DNA of 56,467 nucleotides from Lawsonibacter sp. (lineage in GTDB: Bacteria > Bacillota > Clostridia > Oscillospirales > Oscillospiraceae), in contig JAAWHL010000005.1 in the NCBI GenBank assembly GCA_022795855.1, positions 1 through 56,467 on the forward strand, read 5' to 3'. The notes under the pieces are model-generated. The model did no database searches, was not told the DNA's origin, and worked only from the letters and a program-made list of their open reading frames with translations. A program made the translations under genes and the position numbers. This document shows, in pieces, positions 7,908 to 16,902 of this stretch (position 1 is its first letter; the number at the start of each line of letters is the position of its first letter).

Positions 7908-10025
7908 TCAATGCTCCTGCACCGTGAAAACCATTACGCTCCGGGGCCCAATACGGAAGCTCTCCCCCCAGGGGCAGGGGTCTGCCGGCAAATCCTGGCT
8001 GGTATCCGCCTCCCGCTGCCAGTGCATGAAGGTGGGCAGGGCGGGCAGGCGCACATCCAGCGGATCCCAATAGGCGTTGGAGGCCACATAGACCATCTGG
8101 GCCCGGCCTCCCTCCTCCTTTCCGGCAAACAGCACCCCCACATACCGCTCATGGTCCTGGAAGGGTCCGTCATGCCAGGGGGTGACGCCGTGAAAGCTGA
8201 CATCCGGAAAACCGCAGGTCCCCCCGCTCAGGTTGGCCCGCAGGATTTTGTTCTCCTTGCGCAGGCGAATCATCCGCTGGAAAAAGCGGAATATGTTTTG
8301 GTTGCGCTCCAGCTGGCTCCAGTCCAGCCAGGAGGTCAGGTTATCCTGACAGTATGCGTTGTTGTTGCCAAACTGGGTGTTGCAAAACTCGTCTCCCGCC
8401 AGAAACATGGGGATCCCCCGGGAGCACATCAGCAGGGCAAAGGCATTGCGCACCATCCGGTGGCGCAGGGCGTTGATTCCCTCGTCTCCCGTCTCCCCCT
8501 CCGCGCCGCAGTTCCAGCTGTTGTTGTCGTCCGACCCGTCGGTGTTGTTCCAGCCGTTTTTCTCGTTGTGCTTCACGCTGTAGGAAAACAGGTCCCAAAG
8601 GGTAAACCCGTCGTGGCAGGTGATGAAGTTCACCGAGGCGTTTTTTCGCCCCGCCGCCTCATAGATGTCCCGGGATCCGGCCATGCGCTGCGCCGCGGCC
8701 TGGGCCGTCCCCGCGTCTCCCTTCAGATAGCGGCGCATATCGTCCCGATAGCGGCCGTTCCACTCCGCCCACCGGTTCCAGGCAGGGAAGGTGCCCACCT
8801 GGTACAGCCCGCCGGCGTCCCAGGCCTCGGCGATGAGCTTCACATCCCCCAGGATGGGGTCAAAGGCCATGGCCTGGAGCAGAGGCGGCTCGTTCATGGG
8901 GGTGCCGTCCTCGTTCCGGCCCAGGATGGAGGCCAAATCAAAGCGGAAACCGTCCACCCGGTAAGTGGTCACCCAGTAGCGCAGGCAGTCCATAATCATC
9001 TGGTGCACAATGGGGTGGTTGCAGTTCAGGGTGTTGCCGCAGCCGCTGAAATTGTAATACTTCCCCTCCGGCGTGAGGAGATAATAGATGTTGTTGTCAA
9101 AGCCCTTGAAGGAGAAAAAGGGGCCGTCCTCGTTGCCCTCGGCGGTGTGGTTGAAGACCACGTCCAGATAGACCTCCAGCCCGTGCTCCTTGAACACCCG
9201 AATCAGATTTTTCAGCTCGTTGCCCTCCCGGTTGTACTCGGTGCTGGCGGTGTAGCTGGTGTTGGGCGCGAAAAAGCTGACGGTGTTGTAGCCCCAGTAG
9301 TTGTACAGCTTCTCTCCGTTCATCTCCCGGTAGTCCTGGAGCTCGTCAAACTCGAAAATGGGCATCAGCTCCACCGCGTTGACCCCCAGCTCCAGCAGAT
9401 AGGGCAGCTTCTCCATCAGGCCGGCAAAGGTGCCCGGGTGGGCCACCCCGGAGGACTGGTGCTTGGTAAACCCCCGGACATGGAGCTCATAAATAATCAA
9501 ATCCTCCATCGGAATCAGCGGCTGCGGCATGTTTCCCCAGTCAAAGTCGTCCCGAACCACCCGGGCCTTGTACCGCTGGCCCCGGGGCGAGCTGGCCCCC
9601 CAGCGGCTCTGCCCGGTCACCGCCTTGGCGTAGGGGTCCAGAAGGTAGCGCCCGCGGTCGAAAATCAGGCCGCGCTCCGGCTCGTAGGGGCCGTCCACCT
9701 GATAGGCATACTCAAATTCCTCAATATTCAGCCGGAAGACAATCATGGAATACACGTTTCCGATGCGGTAGTGGGGCGGAAAGGGAATGCGGGCATAGGG
9801 AACGTCCTCCGTGCGGTGGAACAGCAGCAGGGTGATGGAGGTGGCGCCCCGGGAATGGACGGTGAAGTTCACCCCGCCGGGAATGGCGGTGGCTCCGTTG
9901 GTTTCGTAAAAGCCGGGGCGGATGGCAAAGCCGTCTACCTCGTCCATGGGCACCAGATGGATGGCACGGGTCAGGCTTACGCTGACACGCTCCGCCGCTG
10001 CAAATAGCTGCTTGTTTTCTTCCAA
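7908..10025 (-). CDS. glgX: Glycogen debranching enzyme / isoamylase (GlgX-like, GH13)
   Basis: The enzyme hydrolyses alpha-1,6 branch links in glycogen or limit dextrins. An N-terminal CBM48-like domain (about residues 25-130) is followed by the GH13 barrel. The motifs VVFNHTAEGNEDG, DGFRFDLAS (nucleophile Asp near 362), IAEAWDAGG (acid Glu near 398) and TCHDGFT (Asp near 470) are all present. I chose TTG at 10025, which has AGGAGGAGACGCAT directly upstream. The longer TTG at 10064 has only a weak site and would add 13 residues. Length is then 705 residues, normal for the family. The promoter is at 10094-10122. No other glycogen gene is adjacent. Confidence 0.93.
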   Translation of the reverse strand: MEENKQLFAAAERVSVSLTRAIHLVPMDEVDGFAIRPGFYETNGATAIPGGVNFTVHSRGATSITLLLFHRTEDVPYARIPFPPHYRIGNVYSMIVFRLNIEEFEYAYQVDGPYEPERGLIFDRGRYLLDPYAKAVTGQSRWGASSPRGQRYKARVVRDDFDWGNMPQPLIPMEDLIIYELHVRGFTKHQSSGVAHPGTFAGLMEKLPYLLELGVNAVELMPIFEFDELQDYREMNGEKLYNYWGYNTVSFFAPNTSYTASTEYNREGNELKNLIRVFKEHGLEVYLDVVFNHTAEGNEDGPFFSFKGFDNNIYYLLTPEGKYYNFSGCGNTLNCNHPIVHQMIMDCLRYWVTTYRVDGFRFDLASILGRNEDGTPMNEPPLLQAMAFDPILGDVKLIAEAWDAGGLYQVGTFPAWNRWAEWNGRYRDDMRRYLKGDAGTAQAAAQRMAGSRDIYEAAGRKNASVNFITCHDGFTLWDLFSYSVKHNEKNGWNNTDGSDDNNSWNCGAEGETGDEGINALRHRMVRNAFALLMCSRGIPMFLAGDEFCNTQFGNNNAYCQDNLTSWLDWSQLERNQNIFRFFQRMIRLRKENKILRANLSGGTCGFPDVSFHGVTPWHDGPFQDHERYVGVLFAGKEEGGRAQMVYVASNAYWDPLDVRLPALPTFMHWQREADTSQDLPADPCPWGESFRIGPRSVMVFTVQEH

Positions 10026-10093
10026 AATGCGTCTCCTCCTCAGGGCCTGCGGCCCGGTCCTCAAGTCCTGCGCTCCGCAGGTTGTTTGGATAC

Positions 10094-10122
10094 ATTATAC
10101 ACACTTCCCCGCCCTTTGTCAT
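10094..10122 (-). promoter_or_regulatory. glgX promoter
   Basis: Read on the minus strand: ATGACA, a 17-base spacer, then a perfect TATAAT. The start point would be near 10087, giving a leader of about 60 bases. Confidence 0.7.
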
Positions 10123-10269
10123 TCTTTTTTCACAATCTGCACGCCGAATTGAGAACGGCGCGGGAGAAATCTGCGAAAGTGAAAAGCGCGTTCGCTCTTA
10201 CCGCCGGGAAATCTTCAGCCGGGAAAACCCGCCGCGCCGGGGAAACGGAAAAGAAGAAGTGCACATCCT

Positions 10270-10318
10270 GGAAGTATACTTCCTGCTCGGGTAAAATTCC
10301 CATATATCGAATATATGG
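10270..10318. promoter_or_regulatory. Two palindromes upstream of the small HTH gene
   Basis: GGAAGTATACTTCC (10270-10283) is a perfect 14-bp palindrome. CCATATAT-CGA-ATATATGG (10300-10318) is a perfect 8-bp inverted repeat that runs into the ribosome-binding GGAGG of the HTH gene. Both have the shape of operators and would suit autoregulation by the adjacent HTH protein; binding is inference. Confidence 0.5.
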
Positions 10319-10329
10319 AGGAATTGCTC

Positions 10330-10596
10330 ATGCGTGTATACAAAGAATTGACTCAGAAGTATCTTGCTCCCCAGCTCAAGTCCTGGCGAAAAGCCGGAAG
10401 CATGACCCAGGAACAGGCGGCGGAGCTGCTGCGGATGTCAAGCCGGGCGTATGCAGATTTGGAGCGAGGTGAAAGCGGATTTTCCGCAACCACTCTGCTC
10501 CTTTTTCTTTCCCAGCTTTCAGACGAGGAGATTGTCCGTCTGGTCAGGACCTTTTTACAGGAGATCCTTAAAAAAGAAAACTGTGAGGCGGCATAA
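10330..10596 (+). CDS. Small XRE-type helix-turn-helix regulator
   Basis: The product is 88 residues from the ATG at 10330, behind GGAGGAATTGCTC. An in-frame ATG at 10315 carries that ribosome site inside it and is rejected. The HTH is TQEQAAELLRMSSRAYADLERGESGFS (about residues 27-53). It is flanked by an N-terminal helix and a C-terminal helical tail (LLLFLSQLSDEEIVRLVRTFLQEIL) suited to dimerisation. There is no sensor domain. Two palindromes sit just upstream, so it probably represses its own gene. Its wider target is unknown. It stands alone between glgX (divergent) and the yerC operon. Confidence 0.85.
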   Translation: MRVYKELTQKYLAPQLKSWRKAGSMTQEQAAELLRMSSRAYADLERGESGFSATTLLLFLSQLSDEEIVRLVRTFLQEILKKENCEAA

Positions 10597-10711
10597 CGGA
10601 AGCTGCCATGGTTCCCCGGCGTACCGGCCCGGCTTACCGCACGCACCTCTGCCCGTGAAGCGGCCGGAGCGCCCAGCGGACAGCATTTTCCGAAAAGAGG
10701 TGAATTTCCGG

Positions 10712-10740
10712 TTTACTTTCATATGCTAGTCTGCTAAAAT
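10712..10740 (+). promoter_or_regulatory. Promoter of the yerC-methyltransferase-hslO operon
   Basis: TTTACT (10712-10717), a 17-base spacer and TAAAAT (10735-10740) lie 54 bases before the yerC ATG. Confidence 0.65.
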
Positions 10741-10793
10741 ACAAGGAGAACAACCGCTCCAGCCCTTCTGGAACGGGCGGAAGGAGACGCGCT

Positions 10794-11090
10794 ATGTCAA
10801 AGGTATATGAGAAGACGTCCAGCGACACCCTGTATCAGGCCGTGATTGCCCTGAAGGATGTGGACGAGTGCCGCCGCTTTTTTCAGGACCTGTGCACCGT
10901 GTCCGAGCTGAAAGCCATGGAGCAGCGGATGGAGGTGGCCATGCTGCTGGACGAGGGGCTGATTTACAGCGACATTCTTCAGCGCACCGGGGCCTCCAGC
11001 GCCACCATCAGCCGGGTAAACCGCTGCCTCCACTACGGCGCGGACGGCTATCAGACCGTAATCCCCCGGCTGAAGGAGCGGGAGCAGTGA
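10794..11090 (+). CDS. yerC: YerC/YecD family TrpR-related protein
   Basis: This 98-residue all-helical protein has the TrpR-like fold. ALKDVDECRRFFQDLCTVSELKAMEQRMEVAMLL spans about residues 20-52, and the DNA-binding helix-turn-helix is DILQRTGASSATISRVNRCL at about 62-81. In Firmicutes, YerC-type proteins bind DNA but their ligand and regulon are poorly defined. The ATG follows AAGGAGACGCGCT. The stop overlaps the GTG of the next gene by 4 bases (GTGA), so it leads a tightly coupled three-gene operon. Confidence 0.88.
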   Translation: MSKVYEKTSSDTLYQAVIALKDVDECRRFFQDLCTVSELKAMEQRMEVAMLLDEGLIYSDILQRTGASSATISRVNRCLHYGADGYQTVIPRLKEREQ

Positions 11091-11884
11091 ACAGCTACGG
11101 CTTTCTGGCCGGATGCTACGACCGGCTCACCTACGATGTGGACTACTCCGCCTGGGCGGACTATCTCCAGGGCCATTTCCGCCGCCGGGGGCTGCCGGGA
11201 AACACGGTGCTGGATTTGGCCTGCGGCACCGGCTCGCTGACCTGGGAGCTGAAAAAGCGGGGCTACGAGATGATCGGGGTGGACCTCTCCCCGGAGATGC
11301 TGGCCCTGGCAGCGGAGAAAAACCGGGAAGGCCCGGGTGTTCCGCCTATTTTCCTGTGCCAGAGCATGGACAGGCTGGACCTGTACGGAACCATCGACGC
11401 CTGTGTGTGCTGTCTGGACAGCGTAAACTATGTCACCGACCCCAAAAAGCTGCAAAGGGCGTTCCAGCGGGTCCACCTCTTCCTGATGCCCGGCGGGCTG
11501 CTCCTCTTCGACGTGAACACCCCGGAGAAGCTCCAAGGCCTGGACGGCCAGGTGTTTTTGGATGAAACCGAGGAGGACTACTGCGTCTGGCGGGCGGAGT
11601 ACTCCCGGCGCAGGCGGGTGTGCTCCTACTATATGGATATTTTCCGCCTGGACCGGGCCTCGGGGCAGTGGGAGCGGGGCGAGGAACTCCACGAGGAGCG
11701 GGCCTACACCCGGGAGGAGCTGGAACAGATGCTCCGCCGGGCCGGCTTTCAGGACATCCGGGCCTACGGCAGCCTGAAGCTGCGGCCCCCCCGCCCGGGA
11801 GAGGAGCGCATCTTTTTTGCGGCGAGAAAGGACCCCGCCGCTCTGAAATCCATGCTGCAGGAGATTGAACGCAATGAGAGATGA
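11087..11884 (+). CDS. Class I SAM-dependent methyltransferase
   Basis: The product is 265 residues from a GTG behind AAGGAGCGGGAGCA. The Rossmann SAM-binding motif I is VLDLACGTGSLTWEL (about residues 39-53). Motif II is GVDLSPEMLALA, and DACVCCLDSVNYV forms the later strand. The C-terminal region carries a Tyr-rich beta insert (YSRRRRVCSYYMDIFRLD) seen in YqeM-like methyltransferases. The substrate is unknown. It overlaps yerC by 4 bases and hslO by 11 bases, giving tight translational coupling. Confidence 0.88.
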   Translation: MNSYGFLAGCYDRLTYDVDYSAWADYLQGHFRRRGLPGNTVLDLACGTGSLTWELKKRGYEMIGVDLSPEMLALAAEKNREGPGVPPIFLCQSMDRLDLYGTIDACVCCLDSVNYVTDPKKLQRAFQRVHLFLMPGGLLLFDVNTPEKLQGLDGQVFLDETEEDYCVWRAEYSRRRRVCSYYMDIFRLDRASGQWERGEELHEERAYTREELEQMLRRAGFQDIRAYGSLKLRPPRPGEERIFFAARKDPAALKSMLQEIERNER

Positions 11885-12752
11885 AATCGTAAGGGCCATC
11901 TCCGCCGACGGCCAGATTAAGGCGGCGGCCATCAGCGGCCGGAACCTGGTGGAGCGGGCCCGGAATATCCATACGCTGTTTCCGGTGGCCACCGCCGCCC
12001 TGGGGCGCACCCTGATGGGGGCCTCCATTCTGGGGGATATGCTGAAGGAACAGCAGGGCTCCGTGACCCTCCAAATCAAGGGCGGCGGCCCCCTGGGCAC
12101 CGTACTGGCCGTGTCCGACTGCCAGGGCAACGTGCGGGGCTATGTGGGCAATCCCCACGTGGAGCTGATGGAAAAAGAGCGGGGCAAGCTGGATGTGGGC
12201 GCCGCCGTGGGCACCAGCGGCAATCTGACCGTCATCAAGGATATCGGCCTGAAAAAGCCCTATGTGGGCTCTATCGGCCTGTTTTCCGGGGAGATTGCAG
12301 ACGATTTGGCCATGTATTTTGTGGAGAGCGAGCAGATTCCCACCGCCTGCGCCCTGGGGGTGCTGGTGGGGCTGGACCAGTCGGTCACCGCGGCGGGGGG
12401 ATATCTGATTCAGCTGCTGCCCGGCGCGGCGGAAGAGGCCATCAGCCGGATTGAGGCCGGCGTACACCGGCTCGGCCCGGTCAGCCGGGCGCTGGAGGCC
12501 GGACTGGACGCCCAGGGGCTGCTTCAGTCGGTGCTTTCCGACTTCCGTCTGGAAATCCTGGAGTCCCATCCGGTGGAATACCGCTGCGGGTGTTCCCGGG
12601 AGCGGGTGACCCGCGCACTGATCAGCATGGGGCGGGAGGAGCTGTCCGGCCTCATCCGGGAGCAGGGCCGGGCAGAGCTGACTTGCCAGTTCTGCGATGC
12701 GCTTTATGTCTTTGAGCGGGAAGAGCTGGAGCAGATCCTGAAGGAGATGTGA
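11874..12752 (+). CDS. hslO: Redox-regulated chaperone Hsp33
   Basis: Hsp33 is a cytosolic holdase that is switched on when oxidants release its zinc. The N-terminal core is complete (VRAISADGQIKAAAISG, then KGGGPLGTVLAVSD). The C-terminal zinc switch holds the four expected cysteines: CGC at residues 237-239 and CQFC at 271-274. I chose the ATG at 11874 with AGGAG 10 bases upstream; the in-frame TTG at 11865 sits on top of that site. It is the last gene of the yerC operon and ends at a 13-bp hairpin. Confidence 0.95.
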   Translation: MRDEIVRAISADGQIKAAAISGRNLVERARNIHTLFPVATAALGRTLMGASILGDMLKEQQGSVTLQIKGGGPLGTVLAVSDCQGNVRGYVGNPHVELMEKERGKLDVGAAVGTSGNLTVIKDIGLKKPYVGSIGLFSGEIADDLAMYFVESEQIPTACALGVLVGLDQSVTAAGGYLIQLLPGAAEEAISRIEAGVHRLGPVSRALEAGLDAQGLLQSVLSDFRLEILESHPVEYRCGCSRERVTRALISMGREELSGLIREQGRAELTCQFCDALYVFEREELEQILKEM

Positions 12753-12790
12753 AGGAGCGCCGCGGTGCTGCTGCACTGCGGCGCTCCTTC
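12751..12790. terminator. Bidirectional hairpin between hslO and pfkA
   Basis: A perfect 13-bp stem has arms 12751-12763 and 12778-12790. It overlaps the hslO stop codon and ends 2 bases from the pfkA stop. It lacks a clear T-run in either direction. Confidence 0.65.
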
Positions 12791-12792
12791 TG

Positions 12793-13776
12793 TCAGTCTC
12801 CGGTATTGGTCAAGGCCTCCAGCACTTCGTAACGCTCCATCTGAAGGTGCTTGCTCATGGACAGGGCCTCTTCAATCTCAATTTCCACCAGATGCCCCTC
12901 GTCAGTGCCGATGATACAGTTGCTCCGCCCCTGGGCCATGGCCATAACGGCGGCGTAGCCCATGCGGCTGGCGGTCTCCCGGTCCCGGCCGGTAGGAGCT
13001 CCGCCCCGCTGGATGTGGCCCAGAACCGTCACCCGGGGGTCTACGCCAACCGCCTCGCGGATGCGCTCGCCGATATAGAAGCCCTTGCCGACCCCCTCGG
13101 CCAGCACCACCATGTAGTGCGTGTTTCCTGCCAGTCTGGCCCGGCGGATTTTCTCCACCACGTCCTGCTCAAAGTTCAGCTCCCGCTCGGGAATCAGCAC
13201 CGCAGTGGCGCCCACGGAAATGCCTACGTACAGGGCCAGGAAGCCGGCCCGGCGGCCCATCACCTCCACCACGGAGCAGCGCTCGTGGGACTGCATGGTG
13301 TCGCGCAGCTTGTCGATGCACTCAATGCAGGTGTTGCACGCGGTATCAAATCCGATGGTATATTTGGTACAGCCCACGTCATTGTCAATGGTGGCGGGGA
13401 TGCCCACCACCGGGATGCCCAGCCGGGACAGCTCCAGCGCGCCGCGGAAGGTGCCGTCCCCCCCGATGGCCACAATCCCGTCCAGCCCCAGCAGCTTGCA
13501 GGTGCCCACCGCCCGCTGGCGCCCCTCAGGCGTCATAAACTCCTCGCTGCGGGCGGTGTAGAGAATGGTGCCCCCTTTATTGATGATGTGGCTGACGCTG
13601 CTGGAGTCCAGCCGGACAAAGTCGCTGTTAATCAGCCCGTTCCAGCCCCGCCGAATCCCCACGCAATGAATCCCCTGCCCGATGGCCGTGCGCACCACCG
13701 CCCGAACCGCCGCGTTCATCCCCGGCGCGTCGCCTCCGCTGGTCAGGATGCCGATCCGTTTTACCGCATTGCTCAT
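12793..13776 (-). CDS. pfkA: ATP-dependent 6-phosphofructokinase
   Basis: PfkA phosphorylates fructose-6-phosphate in glycolysis. The 327-residue protein has the ATP loop TSGGDAPGMNAAVRA (about residues 12-26), GGDGTFRGA near 103 and the catalytic PATIDNDV near 126. The substrate-binding MGRRAGFLAL is near 170, and GHIQRGGAPTGRDR is near 248. Gly rather than Lys in GGDGT fits the ATP-dependent type rather than the pyrophosphate-dependent type. The ATG follows AAGGAGGAACATAAGCT. A promoter with perfect TTGACA lies at 13823-13851. Confidence 0.96.
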   Translation of the reverse strand: MSNAVKRIGILTSGGDAPGMNAAVRAVVRTAIGQGIHCVGIRRGWNGLINSDFVRLDSSSVSHIINKGGTILYTARSEEFMTPEGRQRAVGTCKLLGLDGIVAIGGDGTFRGALELSRLGIPVVGIPATIDNDVGCTKYTIGFDTACNTCIECIDKLRDTMQSHERCSVVEVMGRRAGFLALYVGISVGATAVLIPERELNFEQDVVEKIRRARLAGNTHYMVVLAEGVGKGFYIGERIREAVGVDPRVTVLGHIQRGGAPTGRDRETASRMGYAAVMAMAQGRSNCIIGTDEGHLVEIEIEEALSMSKHLQMERYEVLEALTNTGD

Positions 13777-13822
13777 AGCTTATGTTCCTCCTTGCTTTAA
13801 TCAGCATAACGCCCTGTGTATT

Positions 13823-13851
13823 ATTATGTCACCGCGCCGTCCCGCTGTCAA
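13823..13851 (-). promoter_or_regulatory. pfkA promoter
   Basis: Minus strand: TTGACA, 17-base spacer, CATAAT. The leader is about 40 bases. Confidence 0.75.
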
Positions 13852-13940
13852 GAATTCCGAAAAAATCGGTTTTTGTGGAAAGGGGAGAGATTGTCAAAAA
13901 TCGGATGGGAAAATTCTGTGAAAAAAATGCGCCGAGCCTG

Positions 13941-13969
13941 TTGACATTTGAAGGCGCGTTTAGTATAAT
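13941..13969 (+). promoter_or_regulatory. Consensus promoter of the five-tRNA operon
   Basis: Both boxes are perfect: TTGACA (13941-13946) and TATAAT (13964-13969), spacer 17. It starts a stable-RNA operon about 30 bases before tRNA-Val. Confidence 0.9.
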
Positions 13970-13999
13970 GAACGAGCCGCTGAAAAAGCGGGCAAACCG

Positions 14000-14075
14000 G
14001 GGAGCATAGCTCAGCTGGTAGAGCACATGCCTTACAAGCATGGGGTCACAGGTTCGAGCCCTGTTGTTCCCACCA
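14000..14075 (+). tRNA. tRNA-Val (anticodon TAC)
   Basis: This is a 76-nt cloverleaf with acceptor GGGAGCA paired to TGTTCCC, anticodon loop CTTACAA and an encoded CCA. It is first in the tRNA operon. Confidence 0.95.
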
Positions 14076-14101
14076 TCCCCCCAAGTATCCCCGGACTACC
14101 T

Positions 14102-14178
<77 letters not shown>

Positions 14179-14181
14179 TTT

Positions 14182-14257
<76 letters not shown>

Positions 14258-14296
14258 AAGCCCCCAGCGGACATTTTCCGCTGGGGCACCCTTTCT

Positions 14297-14372
14297 GCGA
14301 GTGTAGCTCATCTGGTAGAGCGCCACCTTGCCAAGGTGGAGGTAGCGAGTTCGAGCCTCGTCACTCGCTCCA
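14297..14372 (+). tRNA. tRNA-Gly (anticodon GCC)
   Basis: This 76-nt tRNA has acceptor GCGAGTG paired with CACTCGC, anticodon loop TTGCCAA, and encoded CCA. Confidence 0.95.
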
Positions 14373-14420
14373 TTTTTTCTGGAGCATCTTTTCCCTCTCC
14401 GCCGCATATCCTGTCGTGAC

Positions 14421-14494
14421 GGTGCCATAGCCAAGTGGTAAGGCAGAGCTCTGCAAAAGCTCCACCCCCAGTTCAAATCTGGGTGGCACCTCCA
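14421..14494 (+). tRNA. tRNA-Cys (anticodon GCA)
   Basis: This 74-nt tRNA has acceptor GGTGCCA paired with TGGCACC, loop CTGCAAA, the U73 discriminator typical of tRNA-Cys, and encoded CCA. It is last in the operon. Confidence 0.95.
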
Positions 14495-14522
14495 ACCTGT
14501 GCAGCCGAAATAGACGCAGGCG

Positions 14523-14560
14523 AAAAACACCGCATGGAAATGCGGTGTTTTTCATTTTTT
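14523..14560 (+). terminator. Terminator of the tRNA operon
   Basis: A 12-bp stem (AAAAACACCGCA / TGCGGTGTTTTT, loop TGGAAA) is followed by CATTTTTT. Confidence 0.93.
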
Positions 14561-14596
14561 CTCATAGAAGTCTTCCGCCCGGTTAGCCAAGCCCCC

Positions 14597-14625
14597 TTGT
14601 CAAAATTGGGAAAAAGAGTTATAAT
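14597..14625 (+). promoter_or_regulatory. gltX-nrdR promoter
   Basis: TTGTCA (14597-14602), 17-base spacer, perfect TATAAT (14620-14625). The leader to the gltX ATG is about 105 bases. Confidence 0.8.
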
Positions 14626-14736
14626 ACCGGAGAAAGATTAAGAATCTGTACCAATCGGCGGGGTATAACAGCATCGCAAGACGAACCGCTGCCGCAGAGG
14701 CTGTTGAGGTACAGCATCCAATTGGAGGGACACACT

Positions 14737-16224
14737 ATGCCGCTCGACAGGAAATATTTCCAGGAGATGGAGGACAAGATTCCCAAGGGAAAAATACGCA
14801 CCCGCTTTGCCCCCTCGCCCACCGGCTACATGCACGTAGGCAATCTGCGCACTGCGCTGTATACCTGGCTGATTGCCCGTCACGGCGGGGGGACCTTCAT
14901 TCTGCGCATTGAGGATACCGACCAGACCCGCCAGGTGGAGGGGGCTGCCGAGGTGATTTACCGCACCCTGGCCGAGTGCGGCCTGAACCACGACGAGGGC
15001 CCCGACGTGGGCGGTCCTGTCGCCCCATACATTCAGACCCAGCGTCGGGACACCTACGGCAGGTATGCCCGCCTGCTGGTGGAGCTGGGACATGCCTACT
15101 GCTGCTTCTGCGAGAAGACAGAGTCGGAAGAGGATTCCGGGGACTTTGACCGTGCGGACGACCCCTGCCGGGCGCTGACGCCGGAGCAGGCCCAGGCCCG
15201 GGTGGACGCGGGGGAGCCCTATGTCATCCGGCAAAGGATTCCTCACACCGGGAGCACCACCTTCCATGACGCCATTTTCGGGGATATCACTGTGGACAAC
15301 GACACACTGGACGACCAGGTGCTCATCAAGCGGGACGGCCTGCCCACCTACAATTTCGCCAATGTCATCGACGACCATTTGATGGGAATTACCCACGTGG
15401 TCCGGGGCAGTGAGTATTTGTCCTCCGCACCCAAATACGACCTGCTCTACCAGGCCTTCGGCTGGGAGGTTCCCACCTATGTCCACTGTTCGCCTGTGAT
15501 GCGGGATGCCCAGAACAAGATGTCCAAGCGCCATGGGGACCCCTCCTACGAGGACCTGCGGGAGCAGGGCTATCTGACCCAGGCCATTTTGAACTATGTG
15601 GCCCTGCTTGGCTGGTCCCCCAGGGGAGAGCGGAGCGAGCAGGAGGTTTTCTCTCTGGACGAGCTGGTAGAGGCCTTCGATTTGAACGGCGTGTCCCGCT
15701 CCCCCGCTATCTTTGATATGGAAAAGCTGACTCACTTCAATGCCCTGTACCTGCGGGCCATGACGCCGGAGGAGTTTGCCCGGGAAGCGGAGCCCTATAT
15801 CCGCCGGGCTGTGAAAAACCCCGGGCTGGACACCGCCCGGATTGCCGCCCTGCTCCAGGCGCGGTGCGAAAGGCTGACCGATATCCCGGAGAAGGTGGAT
15901 TTCTTCGACGCCCTGCCCGACTACGATCCGGAGCTGTTCACCAACAAGAAATCCAAGACCAACCGGGAGGTATCCCAAATGATGCTCCAGGCGGCCATTC
16001 CTCTGCTGGAGGCCCTGCCGGCCTGGACGGAGGCGGAAATCCACGACGGCCTGATTGGCCTGGCGGAAAAGCTGGGCGTGAAGAACGCCGTCCTGATGTG
16101 GCCGGTGCGCATCGCCGCCGCCGGAAAGGCGGTCACCCCCGGCGGCGCGGTAGAAATCTGCCATATTCTGGGCAGGGAGGAGACTCTGCGCCGTCTGCGC
16201 CTGGGTCTGGAGAAGCTGAGCTGA
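14737..16224 (+). CDS. gltX: Glutamate-tRNA ligase
   Basis: GluRS charges tRNA-Glu (and often tRNA-Gln in Firmicutes). The protein is 495 residues from the ATG behind TTGGAGGGACACACT. The class I HIGH-type motif is HVGN at residues 33-36, in the context FAPSPTGYMHVGNLRTAL. The KMSKR loop is at about 261-265. The C-terminal anticodon-binding domain includes the NREVSQ and MWPVRIA segments. GlnRS is unlikely because the N-terminus matches the GluRS FAPSPTG form. nrdR follows after 36 bases and shares the promoter. Confidence 0.95.
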   Translation: MPLDRKYFQEMEDKIPKGKIRTRFAPSPTGYMHVGNLRTALYTWLIARHGGGTFILRIEDTDQTRQVEGAAEVIYRTLAECGLNHDEGPDVGGPVAPYIQTQRRDTYGRYARLLVELGHAYCCFCEKTESEEDSGDFDRADDPCRALTPEQAQARVDAGEPYVIRQRIPHTGSTTFHDAIFGDITVDNDTLDDQVLIKRDGLPTYNFANVIDDHLMGITHVVRGSEYLSSAPKYDLLYQAFGWEVPTYVHCSPVMRDAQNKMSKRHGDPSYEDLREQGYLTQAILNYVALLGWSPRGERSEQEVFSLDELVEAFDLNGVSRSPAIFDMEKLTHFNALYLRAMTPEEFAREAEPYIRRAVKNPGLDTARIAALLQARCERLTDIPEKVDFFDALPDYDPELFTNKKSKTNREVSQMMLQAAIPLLEALPAWTEAEIHDGLIGLAEKLGVKNAVLMWPVRIAAAGKAVTPGGAVEICHILGREETLRRLRLGLEKLS

Positions 16225-16260
16225 GAACCGGCCGAAATTGTCAGGAAGGAGAGCCAAGCC

Positions 16261-16716
16261 ATGAAATGTCCCTACTGCGCGCATTTGGAGAGTAAGGTAG
16301 TGGACTCCCGCCCGGCAGAGGAGGGGGCCAGCATCCGCCGGCGCAGAGAGTGCCTGTCCTGCCACAAGCGATTTACCACCTACGAGACAGTGGAAAGCCT
16401 GCCCCTGATGGTAGTCAAGAAGGACGGAAGCCGGCAGAGCTTTGACCGCAGCAAGGTGCTGGGCGGGTTAATTCGGGCCTGTGAAAAGCGCCCGGTGCCG
16501 TATGGCGCCTTGGAGGATATGGTAAACGAAATCGAGCAGGCGCTGCAAAGCGAGCTGGAGCGGGAGGTCAGCTCTGCGGAGATTGGAGAACTGGTGATGG
16601 ACCGGCTGAAAAAGCTGGACGAGGTGGCGTATGTGCGCTTTGCCTCGGTGTACCGCCAGTTCAAGGATATCAACACCTTCATGCGGGAGCTGAACAAGCT
16701 GCTGGAGGAGCAGTGA
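16261..16716 (+). CDS. nrdR: Ribonucleotide reductase regulator NrdR
   Basis: NrdR represses ribonucleotide reductase genes by binding NrdR boxes according to the ATP/dATP balance. The 151-residue protein is of normal length. The zinc ribbon is CPYC at residues 3-6 and CLSCH at 31-35, with the conserved [19 protein letters not shown] between them. The ATP-cone domain follows (about 46-136, [27 protein letters not shown]). No nrd operon lies in the window, so its targets are elsewhere. A strong ribosome site AAGGAGAG precedes the ATG. Confidence 0.96.
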   Translation: MKCPYCAHLESKVVDSRPAEEGASIRRRRECLSCHKRFTTYETVESLPLMVVKKDGSRQSFDRSKVLGGLIRACEKRPVPYGALEDMVNEIEQALQSELEREVSSAEIGELVMDRLKKLDEVAYVRFASVYRQFKDINTFMRELNKLLEEQ

Positions 16717-16777
16717 GGGCAGGACGATTGCCCCAATTGCGGAGCAGCTGTAGATTTTGAACGGTTCCGGTAAAAAA

Positions 16778-16817
16778 GTGCCCCCATTTCGCCCTTTTTG
16801 GAGCGGAATGGGGGCAC
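16778..16817. terminator. Hairpin after nrdR
   Basis: GTGCCCCCATT (16778-16788) pairs with AATGGGGGCAC (16807-16817), with an inner CGC/GCG pair. It lies between nrdR and the convergent repeat-protein gene, about 60 and 85 bases from their stops. Confidence 0.8.
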
Positions 16818-16902
16818 AGTTTATTTTGGGGGCATCAGGCCAGCCACCGCTGCGGCAGCGGGAAACAGGGGCAGCGCAGCCGTTATTACTGCCGCCGCCC
16901 TC

